Shown one piece after another: positions 25,506 to 34,374 of a DNA stretch of 46,639 nt; position 1 is the stretch's first letter; each line of letters starts with the position of its first letter. The stretch is taken from the NCBI RefSeq assembly GCF_001673315.1, contig NZ_LZLQ01000060.1, positions 1-46,639 on the forward strand, in the 5' to 3' direction. The notes under the pieces were generated by a model. That model saw only the letters and a program-made list of their open reading frames with translations. It was not told where the DNA came from and did no database searches. This DNA is from Mycobacterium asiaticum. GTDB taxonomy: Bacteria > Actinomycetota > Actinomycetes > Mycobacteriales > Mycobacteriaceae. Position numbers and translations under genes: made by a program.

Positions 25506-28405
25506 CCCGCCGCGCCCCGACCCACAGCCTGCACCGATGCGTGCTCGTGCAGCGCCTGCTCGGCGTCCGGCGTAGCAGGCTGGAGTTCGAAGGCGACTTC
25601 CTTGACGGTCCCGGTGAACGCAAACGGCGCCTTGTCTTCGTACTCCCGGTCGACGACGAGGCCGTTGTCGCGTCCGACGTCCAACCCGGCGTAGGACGTG
25701 AAGGCCAGGCTCACGGTTTGGGGCAGCTCACCCTCGCCGATGCGACGACCGTTGGCCCACAACGTCACTCGGCCACCCGAGCCGACGACGGGCCGGTCGG
25801 TTTCGAACTGCATCGCAACGGTGACCGCGCCGGTGGGAATCGGCTCGGTGGAGACCTGCCGATAACTTTCGATGCCTAGGTAGGAGTAGGTGTGGTGCAG
25901 CAGACCCGCCTCGTCGACCCACAGTGCGAAGCCGCCCATGAAGTCGGCGTTGGCGACGATGACACCCTGTGCGCCTCCGTCGGGCACAACCAGCTGCGCC
26001 TCGATCGCGTAGGACCGGCCGAAGACACGAGGAACCATGCCGCGCTGGATGTTCTGCACGTCGCCCCGGAAGGTGAATCGGGTGGTGGGCGGCAGCGGCG
26101 GCAGATCGCCGAACATCACCGCAAGCCCGCCCAGCAGCGGCAGCACCCGATTGCGTTCGGCTTCGGCCCACCACAGTTGCTGCAACTCGGCCAGTTTCTC
26201 GGGGTGCTCGGCCGCCAGATTCCTGGCCTGGGAGAAGTCGTCGGGTAGGTAGTACAACTCCCACACGTCGTTGTCGGGGTTGTAGACGCCGGGCGCGAAC
26301 CGCGCCATGGTCTCCGGTGAGAGGTCCCACGGTGCCTTGTCCAACCGGGCACCCGCCCACCAGCCGTCCTGGTAGAGCGCCCGGCTACCGAAGTTCTCGA
26401 AGTACTGCAGCGTGTGGCGCTCCGCCGCGGCCGCGTCGGCGAACGTATGCAGGAAGCTGGTTCCGTCCATCGGTTCCTGGTCGAAGCCGTCGACGCTGAC
26501 CGGTTCGGGTAGGCCGATGGCTTCGAGCACCGTGGGTGCGATGTCGATGCAGTGGGTGAACTGGCCCCGAATCCCGCTGCCGCGCGGGATGCGGCTGGGC
26601 CAGGCCACCACCATCGGGTCGCGGGTGCCGCCGAGGTGGCTGGCCATCTGTTTGCCCCACTGGAAGGGCGTGTTGTTGGCGTGCGCCCAGCCGCTGGCGA
26701 AATGCGGGGCGGTGAACTCGTCACCGAGTGCCTCGATGCCGCCGTACTGCTCGATCAGTTCCAGCTGCCGGTCTGCGTCCAGATCCAAACCGTTGAGGAA
26801 CGTCATCTCGTTGAACGAGCCGGTGTTGGTGCCTTCCATGCTGGCACCGTTGTCCCCCCAGATGTAGAACACCAGCGTGTTGTCCGACTCGCCGAGGTCG
26901 TCGATCGCGTCCAGTAGCCGCCCCACGTTCCAGTCGGCGTTCTCGGAAAACCCGGCGAACACCTCCATCTGGCGCGCGTAGAGCTTGCGTTGGCTGTCCG
27001 ACAGGCTGTCCCACGCCGGGAACAGGTCGGGTCGTTCGGTGAGCTCAGTGTCGGGTGGGATGATCCCGAGTTGTTTCTGACGCTCAAATGTCTGCTGCCG
27101 GTAGGCATCCCAGCCTTCGTCGAACTTCCCTTTGTACTTGTCGGCCCACTCCTTGAACACGTGGTGCGGGGCGTGGGTGGCACCGGTCGAGTAGTACAGC
27201 ATCCACGGCTTGGTGGCGTTCTGCGCGCGCACCGTGTGCAACCATTCGACGGCTTTGTCGGTGAGGTCGTCGGGGAAGAAGTAGGTGCCGCCGTCCTCGC
27301 GCTGCGGGATGCCGATCACCGTGTTGTCCTGGCTGATGATCGGGTCATACTGGCCGGCGGCACCGGACGGGAAGCCCCAGAAATGGTCGAATCCCCAGCC
27401 GGTCGGCCAGTTGTCGAACGGCCCTGCCGCACCTTGAACATTGTCCGGGGTGAGATGCCACTTGCCGAAAGCACCGGTGACGTAGCCGTTGTCGCGCAGA
27501 ATCCGCGGCAGCGCGGCACAACTGGGTGGCTTGACCGTGGAGTAGCCGGGATACGGGCCGGGGAATTCACAGACCGACCCGAAGCCGACGCGGTGGTGGT
27601 TGCGTCCGGTCAACAGCGCCGCACGGGTGGGTGAGCAAACGGCGGTGACGTGAAAACGGTTGTAGGCCAATCCATTTTCGGCCACCCGGGACAACGTCGG
27701 GGTGTTGATGCCGCCACCGAAAGTGTCCGGGCCGCCGAACCCGGCATCGTCGATGAGCACGATCAACACGTTGGGCGCGTCGGCGGGGGCGGCGGGCCCG
27801 GGCACGATCGTCCAGTCACCGACCGACTCTGCGACGGTACGCCCGACGGTGCCACCGAAGCTGCGTGGCGCGATCGGCAGCCGGGTGCGGTCCGGATTGA
27901 ATTTGCCCATCGCCTGCTCCAACGCGGAACCCAACGCTCGCAACGACGAATGGCTCAGCTCTGCAACGGATTTTATCGGTGAACCGGCCAACGTCTGTTC
28001 GACCGGCAGGCGGCCCTGCGCCGGTGTCACAGCGATGATCAGGGCATTGCCGGCCGTCAGTGCCTGGCCGATCTTGTCGGCCAGTCCGCTCTTGATCCGA
28101 TGGTGGGCGAAGGTGCCGGCCACGGCTCCGGCGGCGGCGCCTACCGCGGTGGATGCCAACAGCGCGGGCGAGAACAGCCCGACTGCCAGTCCCGCTCCCG
28201 CGCCCAGTGCCGCGCCCCGCCGACCCAGCTTGTTGCCGGTGTCCAGCACCACGTCCTTACCGTCGGCGTCCTTGCCCACCAGCACCGCGCCCCGCAACGG
28301 AAAAGTGTCCGCATTGGCCTGTCCGGTCAGGTTCTCGAAGTCGCCGCGCGCCGCGTCGAGATCCTGATACCCCGCCACGATGACCAGTGCGTGCTCTTCA
28401 CTCAT
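25502..28405 (-). CDS. atsB: Arylsulfatase AtsB with N-terminal DUF1269-like domain
   Basis: The 967-residue protein is a fusion. Residues 1-190 form a DUF1269-type domain (EEHALVIVAGYQDLDAARGD, then a glycine-zipper stretch LGAGAGLAVGLFSPALLAST). The rest is a formylglycine sulfatase with metal-binding NVLIVLIDDAGFG and the motif CSPTRAALLTGR, whose cysteine (about residue 257) becomes formylglycine. Later parts include KWHLTPDNVQG, GGTRDPMVVAWP and a C-terminal beta domain. It cleaves sulfate esters of unknown physiological substrate. ATG 28405 has AGGAAGG six bases upstream and overlaps the upstream pseudouridine synthase stop as ATGA, so the two are coupled. The length matches Rv3299c. 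Confidence 0.94.
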   Translation of the reverse strand: MSEEHALVIVAGYQDLDAARGDFENLTGQANADTFPLRGAVLVGKDADGKDVVLDTGNKLGRRGAALGAGAGLAVGLFSPALLASTAVGAAAGAVAGTFAHHRIKSGLADKIGQALTAGNALIIAVTPAQGRLPVEQTLAGSPIKSVAELSHSSLRALGSALEQAMGKFNPDRTRLPIAPRSFGGTVGRTVAESVGDWTIVPGPAAPADAPNVLIVLIDDAGFGGPDTFGGGINTPTLSRVAENGLAYNRFHVTAVCSPTRAALLTGRNHHRVGFGSVCEFPGPYPGYSTVKPPSCAALPRILRDNGYVTGAFGKWHLTPDNVQGAAGPFDNWPTGWGFDHFWGFPSGAAGQYDPIISQDNTVIGIPQREDGGTYFFPDDLTDKAVEWLHTVRAQNATKPWMLYYSTGATHAPHHVFKEWADKYKGKFDEGWDAYRQQTFERQKQLGIIPPDTELTERPDLFPAWDSLSDSQRKLYARQMEVFAGFSENADWNVGRLLDAIDDLGESDNTLVFYIWGDNGASMEGTNTGSFNEMTFLNGLDLDADRQLELIEQYGGIEALGDEFTAPHFASGWAHANNTPFQWGKQMASHLGGTRDPMVVAWPSRIPRGSGIRGQFTHCIDIAPTVLEAIGLPEPVSVDGFDQEPMDGTSFLHTFADAAAAERHTLQYFENFGSRALYQDGWWAGARLDKAPWDLSPETMARFAPGVYNPDNDVWELYYLPDDFSQARNLAAEHPEKLAELQQLWWAEAERNRVLPLLGGLAVMFGDLPPLPPTTRFTFRGDVQNIQRGMVPRVFGRSYAIEAQLVVPDGGAQGVIVANADFMGGFALWVDEAGLLHHTYSYLGIESYRQVSTEPIPTGAVTVAMQFETDRPVVGSGGRVTLWANGRRIGEGELPQTVSLAFTSYAGLDVGRDNGLVVDREYEDKAPFAFTGTVKEVAFELQPATPDAEQALHEHASVQAVGRGAAG

Positions 28406-29268
28406 ATCCACCCTTCCTCTCGTCGGCTGATGAACTGACGGCGCGACCCGCTGACCGGATCGTCGAATTCGATGCGCTGCGCCAACAGTCGCAGCGGCGA
28501 GCTGAAGTCATCCTCAGCCACATCAACGATGTTGGGATACAACGGATCCCCGACTATCGGCAGACCCAGCGACGCCATGTGCACCCGCAGCTGATGGGTA
28601 CGCCCGGTGCGCGGCGTCAGGCGATACAGACCAACCGGGGAGAGCGACTCCACCAGCGTCTCGGCGTTCGGCACGCCCGGTTCGACCACGGCCTGCAAGT
28701 GGCCGCGCCGCTTGACGATCCGGTTGCGCACCACCAGTGGCAGCACCCGGCCCGGGTCGGCCGCGGCCTGGGCAATGTAGGTCTTGCGCACCTCACCGCG
28801 CGCGAAAAGCGTTTGGTACCTGCCCCTTAACTCGCGCCGGGTGGTGAACAGCAACACCCCGGCGGTCAGCCGGTCCAACCGGTGCGCCGGGCTGAGTTCG
28901 GGCAGTGCCAGCTCACGCCGCAACCGCACCAGTGCAGTCTGCGCGACGTGGCGGCCTCGCGGCATGGTGGCCAAGAAGTGTGGTTTGTCGATCACAACGA
29001 TGTCGGCGTCCTGATGCAACACGTCGATCGCAAACGGGACTGGCACCTCATCGGGCAGGTCGCGATACAGGTAGACGCTGGCCCCGGCGGGCAACACCGT
29101 CGTGTCGTCGACAACCATGCCGTCAGCGGTGACCACTTCTCCGGCAAGGACTTTCGCGCGTGCCGGGGCACCGAACCGGGCGGCCAGCTCGGTCAGCACC
29201 GCACCGCCGTACAGCCGGACCCGCGCCGGCCCCAACCCGTCGCGAACCGGAAGAGGCGCCTGCCTCAA
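28402..29268 (-). CDS. RluA-family RNA pseudouridine synthase (Rv3300c type)
   Basis: The enzyme isomerises uridine to pseudouridine in RNA. The 288-residue product has the catalytic motif PAHRLDRLTAGVLLF with Asp132, then RYQTLFARGEVRKTYIAQ and the terminal family block RTGRTHQLRVHMASLGLPIV followed by GDPLYP. The N-terminal 70 residues look like a partial S4-type RNA-binding region. The start is TTG 29268, seven bases after the glpD2 stop with GAGGG upstream, and no ATG or GTG is available in this frame. The specific RNA target is unknown. It is in a glpD2 to atsB run on the minus strand. Confidence 0.92.
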   Translation of the reverse strand: MRQAPLPVRDGLGPARVRLYGGAVLTELAARFGAPARAKVLAGEVVTADGMVVDDTTVLPAGASVYLYRDLPDEVPVPFAIDVLHQDADIVVIDKPHFLATMPRGRHVAQTALVRLRRELALPELSPAHRLDRLTAGVLLFTTRRELRGRYQTLFARGEVRKTYIAQAAADPGRVLPLVVRNRIVKRRGHLQAVVEPGVPNAETLVESLSPVGLYRLTPRTGRTHQLRVHMASLGLPIVGDPLYPNIVDVAEDDFSSPLRLLAQRIEFDDPVSGSRRQFISRREEGWI

Positions 29269-29275
29269 GGCGCCC

Positions 29276-31015
29276 TCAATTGAGGGGCACCGGCTCGAGG
29301 ATCTCAGCGCGCGCCTCAGGTGCGCTGGCGCGTAACTCGTCGGCGGAGACGTCGTCGGGCTGCGCCTGGGACAGCACCTCGGCCTCCACGCGTGCGGTGT
29401 AGTTCGCGACCTCGCGGTCGACGTCGGCGGGGCTCCAGCCCAACACCGGTGCGACGAGTTCGGCCACCTCGCGGGCGCAGTCGACGCCCCGGTGGGTGTA
29501 CTCGATCGAGATCCGCATCCGCCGGGCCAGGATGTCCTCGAGATGCAGGGCGCCCTCGGCCGCGACGGCGTAGAGAGCCTCTACTTTGAGATAGCCCGGC
29601 GCCTCCGTGATCGGGCCCAACAGGCTGGGATCCTTGGCCGCCAGCGCCAGGACCTCGTCGATGAGCGATCCGTAGCGGTCCAGCAGGTGGCGCACGCGGT
29701 ACGGGTGCAGGCCGCGCATCGCGCCGACGTTCTCGGTCTGGTTGATCAGCGCGAAGTAGCCGTCGGCACCCATCAACGGCACCTTCTGGGTAATCGATGG
29801 CGCCACCCGGTTCGGGATGAATTCCGCCGCGGCGTCCACGGCGTCGGCCGCCATCACCCGGTAAGTGGTGTACTTGCCGCCCGCGATGGCGACCAGGCCG
29901 GCCGCGGGCACTGCGACGGCGTGTTCCCGCGACAGCTTGGACGTCTCTTCACTCTCTCCGGCCAGCAACGGCCGCAAGCCGGCGTAGACGCCGTCGATGT
30001 CGGCGTGGGTGAGCGGGGTGGCCAGCACGGTGTTGACCGTGCTCAGGATGTAGTCGATGTCAGCCTTGGTCGCGGCCGGGTGAGCCAGATCCAGGTTCCA
30101 GTCGGTGTCGGTGGTCCCGATGATCCAGTGCGTCCCCCACGGGATGACGAACATCACCGACTTCTCGGTACGCAGGATGATCGCCACGTCGCTGACAATC
30201 CGGTCCCGCGGAACCACCACATGCACGCCCTTGGACGCACGCACCTTGAACCGGCCGCGCTGCCTGGACAACGCCTGGATCTCGTCGGTCCAGACGCCGG
30301 TCGCGTTGATCACCACGTGGCCGCGTACCTCGGTGATCCCACCGTCCTCAGAGTCGCGCACCCGTACGCCGGTGACGCGGTCCGCTTCGCGCAGCAACGC
30401 CACCACCTGGGTGGAGGACCGCACTACCGCGCCGTAGTGGGCCGCGGTGCGCGCGACCGTCATTGTGTGCCGGGCGTCGTCGACGACGGTGTCGTAGTAC
30501 CGGATACCGCCGATCAGCGAGCTGCGCTTGAGGCCGGGACTCAGCCGCAGCGCTCCGGCGCGGGTCATATGTTTTTGCGCCGGAACGGATTTCGCGCCGC
30601 CGAGGCTGTCATAGAGGAAGATGCCCGCGGCGATATATGGGCGCTCCCATAAGCGTTTGGTCAACGGGAACAGGAACGGCAACGGCTTGACCAGATGCGG
30701 CGCCAACGTGGTCAGCGAGAGCTCGCGTTCATAGAGCGCCTCACGGACCAGCCCGAACTCCAGTTGTTCGAGGTAGCGCAGACCGCCGTGGAACATCTTC
30801 GACGAGCGGCTCGAGGTGCCCGAGGCGAAATCGCGGGCCTCCACCAGCGCCACCTTCAGCCCGCGGGTGGCCGCGTCCAGCGCGCAACCCGAGCCGACCA
30901 CCCCGCCTCCGATGACGACCAAGTCGAACTGCTCGGTGCCGAGTCGCTGCCAGGCCGCCGCGCGTTGCTCGGGTCCCAGCCAGGCGGGGGGCTCGTTCTC
31001 GATCGGGTTGCTCAC
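29276..31015 (-). CDS. glpD2: Glycerol-3-phosphate dehydrogenase GlpD2
   Basis: This membrane-associated FAD enzyme oxidises glycerol-3-phosphate to dihydroxyacetone phosphate and feeds electrons to menaquinone. The 579-residue product has the N-terminal FAD motif DLVVIGGGVVGSGCALDAAT, then EARDFASGTSSRSSKMFHGG, the ATGVWTDE and IGTTDTDWN signatures, GGKYTTYRVMAADAVD, and the C-terminal GlpO domain. GTG 31015 (SNPIENEP) has AGGAG nine bases upstream, and a longer frame to 31063 is not conserved. phoY1 does not lie downstream as it does in H37Rv: the pseudouridine synthase follows directly. lpdA is upstream on the same strand. Confidence 0.96.
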   Translation of the reverse strand: MSNPIENEPPAWLGPEQRAAAWQRLGTEQFDLVVIGGGVVGSGCALDAATRGLKVALVEARDFASGTSSRSSKMFHGGLRYLEQLEFGLVREALYERELSLTTLAPHLVKPLPFLFPLTKRLWERPYIAAGIFLYDSLGGAKSVPAQKHMTRAGALRLSPGLKRSSLIGGIRYYDTVVDDARHTMTVARTAAHYGAVVRSSTQVVALLREADRVTGVRVRDSEDGGITEVRGHVVINATGVWTDEIQALSRQRGRFKVRASKGVHVVVPRDRIVSDVAIILRTEKSVMFVIPWGTHWIIGTTDTDWNLDLAHPAATKADIDYILSTVNTVLATPLTHADIDGVYAGLRPLLAGESEETSKLSREHAVAVPAAGLVAIAGGKYTTYRVMAADAVDAAAEFIPNRVAPSITQKVPLMGADGYFALINQTENVGAMRGLHPYRVRHLLDRYGSLIDEVLALAAKDPSLLGPITEAPGYLKVEALYAVAAEGALHLEDILARRMRISIEYTHRGVDCAREVAELVAPVLGWSPADVDREVANYTARVEAEVLSQAQPDDVSADELRASAPEARAEILEPVPLN

Positions 31016-31113
31016 GACAACAGACTCCTGTCGGTTACTCGTCGGTAAGCGTTGCTCAGCCAAGGCTAGTTGCTTTGCGGCCCGTGAGTCGGCCTTCCTT
31101 CTTTGAATTCGGC

Positions 31114-32526
31114 CTAATCCAGATCGTCGTGCGCCATCAAGCGGCGGGCCGCCTCGGTGATCGACCCGGACAGCGACGGGTAGACGGCCAAAGTCTGCGC
31201 CAACTCGTTGACGGTGATGCGGTTCTGGACGGCCACCGCAATGGGCAGGATCAGCTCGGAGGCGATCGGCGCCACCACCACCCCGCCGATCACCACGCCG
31301 GTGGACTTTCGGCAGAAGATCTTGACGAAGCCCTGCCGCAGCCCGGACATCTTCGCGCGGGCGTTGGTGTGCAGCGGCAACATAATGGTGCGCGCGCTGA
31401 ATGAGCCGTCGTCGATCGCCGATTGCGGGACGCCGACGGCGGCGATCTCCGGCCGGGTGAAAACCGTTGCGGCGACGGTGCGCAGGCGGATCGGGCTGAC
31501 CCCCTCGCCCAGCGCGTGGTACATCGCGATGCGGCCCTGCATTGCCGCCACCGACGCCAGCAGCAGCAGCCCGGTGCAGTCGCCGGCGGCGTAGATGCCG
31601 GGAACAGAGGTCCGCGATACCCGGTCGACCTTCAAGTAGTCGCCCGGCGCCAGATCGATGCCGACGCGGTCCAGTCCCAGGCCGCTGGTGTTAGGCACTG
31701 AGCCGATGGTCATCAGGGCGTGGCTGCCCTCGACGGTGCGGCCGTCCGTCATTTTCACCAGCACACCGGTGTCGGTTCGGGTCACCGATTCCGCGCGCGC
31801 GTTCTTGAACAGCTGAACCCCGCGTTCGGCGAACGACTCTTCCAGCACTGCCGCCGCGTCGGCGTCCTCGTAGGGCAGCACCCGGTCCCGGCTGGCGGCC
31901 ACCGACACCTGCACACCCAACTCGGTGTACGCGTGGACGAACTCGGCGCCGGTGACGCCCGAACCCACCACGATCAGGTGTTCCGGCAGCTGCTGGAGGT
32001 CGTAGAGCTGGCGCCAGGTCAGGATGCGCTCTCCGTCGGGTTGCGCCGATGGCAGCACCCGGGGGCTGGCACCAGTGGCGATCAGCACGAAGTCGGCATC
32101 GTGTTCGCTGACGGTGCCGTCTGCGGCCGTCGCCTTGATGCGGTGCCGCGCCAGGCCGGGGACCGGGTCGACCAACTCGCCGCGGCCGGCAACCAGCTGC
32201 ACCCCGACGTTGCGCAGCTGGGTGGCGATGTCGTCGGACTGCTCTGCGGCGAGCCGCCTGACCCGGGCGTGGATCTGCGGGAGGTCGATCTTGGCGTCGT
32301 CGATGTCGATCTCGAAGCCAAGCCGCGGGGCGCGGCGCAGCTCGGTGCGCAGCCAGGTGGATGCGATGAAGGTTTTGGACGGCACACAGTCGTCGAGGAC
32401 CGCGGCGCCACCAATGCCGTCGGAGTCGATCACGGTGACCTGGACGTCGGGACGAGCATTCGCGGCCACCAACGCCGCTTCGTATCCGGCTGGGCCTCCA
32501 CCAAGGATCACGATGCGGGTCGCCAC
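31114..32526 (-). CDS. lpdA: NAD(P)H quinone reductase LpdA (lipoamide-dehydrogenase-like)
   Basis: The 470-residue flavoprotein disulfide reductase family member binds FAD (RIVILGGGPAGYEAALVAAN) and NAD(P)H (LIVVGSGVTGAEFVHAYTEL). The redox centre is broken: the canonical GGTCLNVGC becomes GGAAVLDDC, leaving only Cys47, and the C-terminal HPTLSE histidine region reads YPSLSG. It therefore cannot act as a dithiol enzyme and fits the quinone reductase role reported for M. tuberculosis LpdA (Rv3303c). It ends at AHDDLD, about 20 residues shorter than I recall for the M. tuberculosis protein. GTG 32526 has TAGGTT six bases upstream. Confidence 0.94.
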   Translation of the reverse strand: MATRIVILGGGPAGYEAALVAANARPDVQVTVIDSDGIGGAAVLDDCVPSKTFIASTWLRTELRRAPRLGFEIDIDDAKIDLPQIHARVRRLAAEQSDDIATQLRNVGVQLVAGRGELVDPVPGLARHRIKATAADGTVSEHDADFVLIATGASPRVLPSAQPDGERILTWRQLYDLQQLPEHLIVVGSGVTGAEFVHAYTELGVQVSVAASRDRVLPYEDADAAAVLEESFAERGVQLFKNARAESVTRTDTGVLVKMTDGRTVEGSHALMTIGSVPNTSGLGLDRVGIDLAPGDYLKVDRVSRTSVPGIYAAGDCTGLLLLASVAAMQGRIAMYHALGEGVSPIRLRTVAATVFTRPEIAAVGVPQSAIDDGSFSARTIMLPLHTNARAKMSGLRQGFVKIFCRKSTGVVIGGVVVAPIASELILPIAVAVQNRITVNELAQTLAVYPSLSGSITEAARRLMAHDDLD

Positions 32527-32530
32527 AGCC

Positions 32531-34033
32531 CTAACCTAGCTTGGCTCCTGCTGCCGCTGCAGCGCGGCGATTAAGCTTTCCCCGTGCCGCTCTACGCCGC
32601 GTACGGATCGAACATGCATCCCGAGCAGATGCAACAGCGTGCACCGCACTCGCCGATGGCCGGAACTGGCTGGTTACCGGGCTGGCGGCTGACGTTCGGC
32701 GGTGAGGACATCGGCTGGGAGGGCGCGCTGGCGACGGTGGTCGAGGACCCGGACTCGCGGGTGTTCGTCGTGCTCTACGACATGACTCCGGCCGACGAGA
32801 TGAACCTGGACCGTTGGGAAGGTTCGGAGTTCGGCGTGCACAAGAAGATCCGCTGCCGGGTGCAGCGGGAGTCGTCGGACACCGACATTGATCCGGTGCT
32901 GGCATGGCTGTATGTGCTGGACGCCTGGGAGGGTGGGCTGCCGTCGGCACGCTATCTGGGAGTGATGGCCGACGCCGCCGAAATCGCCGGAGCGCCGGCG
33001 GATTATGTGCACGACTTGCGCACACGCCCGGCCCGCAATATCGGCCCTGGCACCGGCGGCTGATTCGTTTTTCCCGCGAGCGTGCACAGCAGTACAACGA
33101 CGCGCCGCCGCTGCCGGCATTCTGCGCACCTTCGGCGAACACCGGGCTACGCTGCCCGCGCCCGTGCATACGCGCCGCTAACCGCTGCACGAGATCGCCG
33201 GGGTAGCGTCGCACGTCCTCGGCGACGATGGGCACTACGGTCCAGTTGGGGTCCTGGATTGCGGTCCAGCGTTCGCGGTCATGGAAAAACGCCCGTGGAC
33301 CGGCGTGCCAGTCGACGCCGTCGTATTCAGCGACGAGGCGGTATTGCGGCCACGCGAAGTCAAACCGCCATAGCCGGCCGCTGAGGTCCACGATCTCGTA
33401 CTGCAACACCGGCGGCGGTAATCCCCCGTCGAGCATGACCAGCCGAGCTTCGCTTTCCATCGGCGATTCCGCCAAAGGGGTAGCCAGGGTGAGTAGCTCG
33501 CGAACGCTGACGATGCCCCGACGTCCGGATTGCCGGTGCGCAATTTGCTTGAGTTCGTCGACGCTGCAGGTCCTGGTACGCACCGCGGCGTCCAGCGTTG
33601 CCAGTGCTCGCGGCCGGCGCAGCGAGCGGGCCACCTCGATCGCCGTCCACGCCGGTGTGGTGACGGGCCGCCCCGCGAGCAACTTCAGGGGTGCACCTTC
33701 GCGCCGATGCACAATCAGGCCCGCGGTTGATCGCAACTGTCGACCAACGGGATTGAGCACGTGCACGTCTGCGGTCCGCTCGGTGTCAAAGCCGTGCGCT
33801 GCGGCGGCGGTACCCATGCAGGCCGCAACTGTCGTGCCTGTTACCAAGTCCAACCCGCGCAACCGATGCGCCAGCGTCGGGTTGTCACGGCAATAAACGC
33901 CGTACCAAATCCTCTCCAACGCACCGCATCTCAGTCGCGCTTCCAGCTCGCGGCGGGTTAGAAACTTGCGGAGTTGGGCCGCGGTCACGACTCCGGCCTG
34001 CGCGGTGAGCAATTGGTCGAGTTCAGCACTCAT
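32531..34033 (-). CDS. AbiEi-N/DUF559 endonuclease-like protein with read-through C-terminal tail
   Basis: Residues 1-65 (LDQLLTAQAGVVTAAQLRKF and LTRRELEARLRCGALERIWY) look like the winged-helix N-terminus of AbiEi-type antitoxins. Residues 190-290 resemble the Vsr/DUF559 nuclease fold, with ESEAR, RFDFAWPQYRLVAEYDGVDW and a terminal WTVVPIVAEDVRRYPGDLVQ, giving a possible E-D-ExD metal site. Relatives I know are about 290 residues. Here the frame runs on for some 205 more residues, antisense through the whole cyclotransferase gene and without recognisable domains, so the normal stop near 33150 seems lost. ATG 34033 is chosen, and 34042 is possible. Three 94-bp repeats lie upstream. It is not at this locus in H37Rv as I recall. 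Confidence 0.7.
   Translation of the reverse strand: MSAELDQLLTAQAGVVTAAQLRKFLTRRELEARLRCGALERIWYGVYCRDNPTLAHRLRGLDLVTGTTVAACMGTAAAAHGFDTERTADVHVLNPVGRQLRSTAGLIVHRREGAPLKLLAGRPVTTPAWTAIEVARSLRRPRALATLDAAVRTRTCSVDELKQIAHRQSGRRGIVSVRELLTLATPLAESPMESEARLVMLDGGLPPPVLQYEIVDLSGRLWRFDFAWPQYRLVAEYDGVDWHAGPRAFFHDRERWTAIQDPNWTVVPIVAEDVRRYPGDLVQRLAARMHGRGQRSPVFAEGAQNAGSGGASLYCCARSREKRISRRCQGRYCGPGVCASRAHNPPALRRFRRRRPSLPDSVPTAAHPPRRPAHTAMPAPDQCRCPTTPAAPGSGSSCARRTPNLPNGPGSSRRPESCRRARRTPASPGPRPPSPARPPSRCPHRRTSAASPVTSQFRPSASAVHAVASARDACSIRTRRRAARGKLNRRAAAAAGAKLG
32533..32538 (-). promoter_or_regulatory. -10 hexamer TAGGTT of lpdA
   Basis: TAGGTT is six bases before the lpdA GTG, without a Shine-Dalgarno. 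It forms a compact divergent pair with the promoter at 32572. Confidence 0.5.
32572..32577 (+). promoter_or_regulatory. -10 hexamer TAAGCT of the gamma-glutamylcyclotransferase-fold gene
   Basis: TAAGCT ends six bases before GTG 32584. This is the leaderless layout. Confidence 0.5.
32584..33063 (+). CDS. Gamma-glutamylcyclotransferase-fold (AIG2-like) protein (Rv3304 type)
   Basis: The 159-residue protein has the defining YGSNM loop (residues 7-11), GWRLTFGGEDIGWEGALATV, and the LDRWEG motif whose glutamate (Glu79) is the catalytic acid/base of the family. Such enzymes release 5-oxoproline from gamma-glutamyl amines, and the natural substrate here is unknown. A GTG start with a -10 element six bases upstream is chosen. 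The whole gene is antisense to the C-terminal read-through of the neighbouring AbiEi/DUF559-type frame. The order with lpdA matches M. tuberculosis. Confidence 0.9.
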   Translation: MPLYAAYGSNMHPEQMQQRAPHSPMAGTGWLPGWRLTFGGEDIGWEGALATVVEDPDSRVFVVLYDMTPADEMNLDRWEGSEFGVHKKIRCRVQRESSDTDIDPVLAWLYVLDAWEGGLPSARYLGVMADAAEIAGAPADYVHDLRTRPARNIGPGTGG

Positions 34034-34070
34034 CCCGGACATCGTCGGGACGTCGTGACCTGCGCACAAT

Positions 34071-34352
34071 TCACCGCGCGAACGTGCGCAAACCGCCAGG
34101 GCACACAGAGTGTCGCCATACATCTACGCACCCCCGCGCTCGGGCGAACACCCGCGCGCCCCCATCACCGCGTGAACGTGCGCAAAATGCCAGTCCACAC
34201 AGAGTGTCGCCATACATCTACGCACCCCCGCGCTCGGGCGAACACCCGCGAACCTCCATCACCGCGCGAACGTGCGCAAAATGCCAGGGCACACACAGTG
34301 TCGCCATACATCTACGCACCCTCGCGCTCGGGCGAACACCCCGCGCGCTCGC
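34071..34352. repeat. Three tandem 94-bp repeats
   Basis: Units start with TCACCGCG at 34071, 34165 and 34259, with only scattered differences. Because 94 is not a multiple of three, the frame changes in every copy and the block is non-coding. Each unit carries CGAACGTGCGCA and the imperfect dyad GGCACACAGAGTGTCGCC. They fill most of the 341-bp gap between the AbiEi-like gene start and the amiA1 stop, directly upstream of the former. Confidence 0.9.
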
Positions 34353-34374
34353 GGGCGGAATAACGGTCTCGCGC

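Noticed and set aside
34071..34352. CRISPR array
   Set aside because: The three 94-bp units are contiguous with no unique spacers, and no cas gene is nearby.
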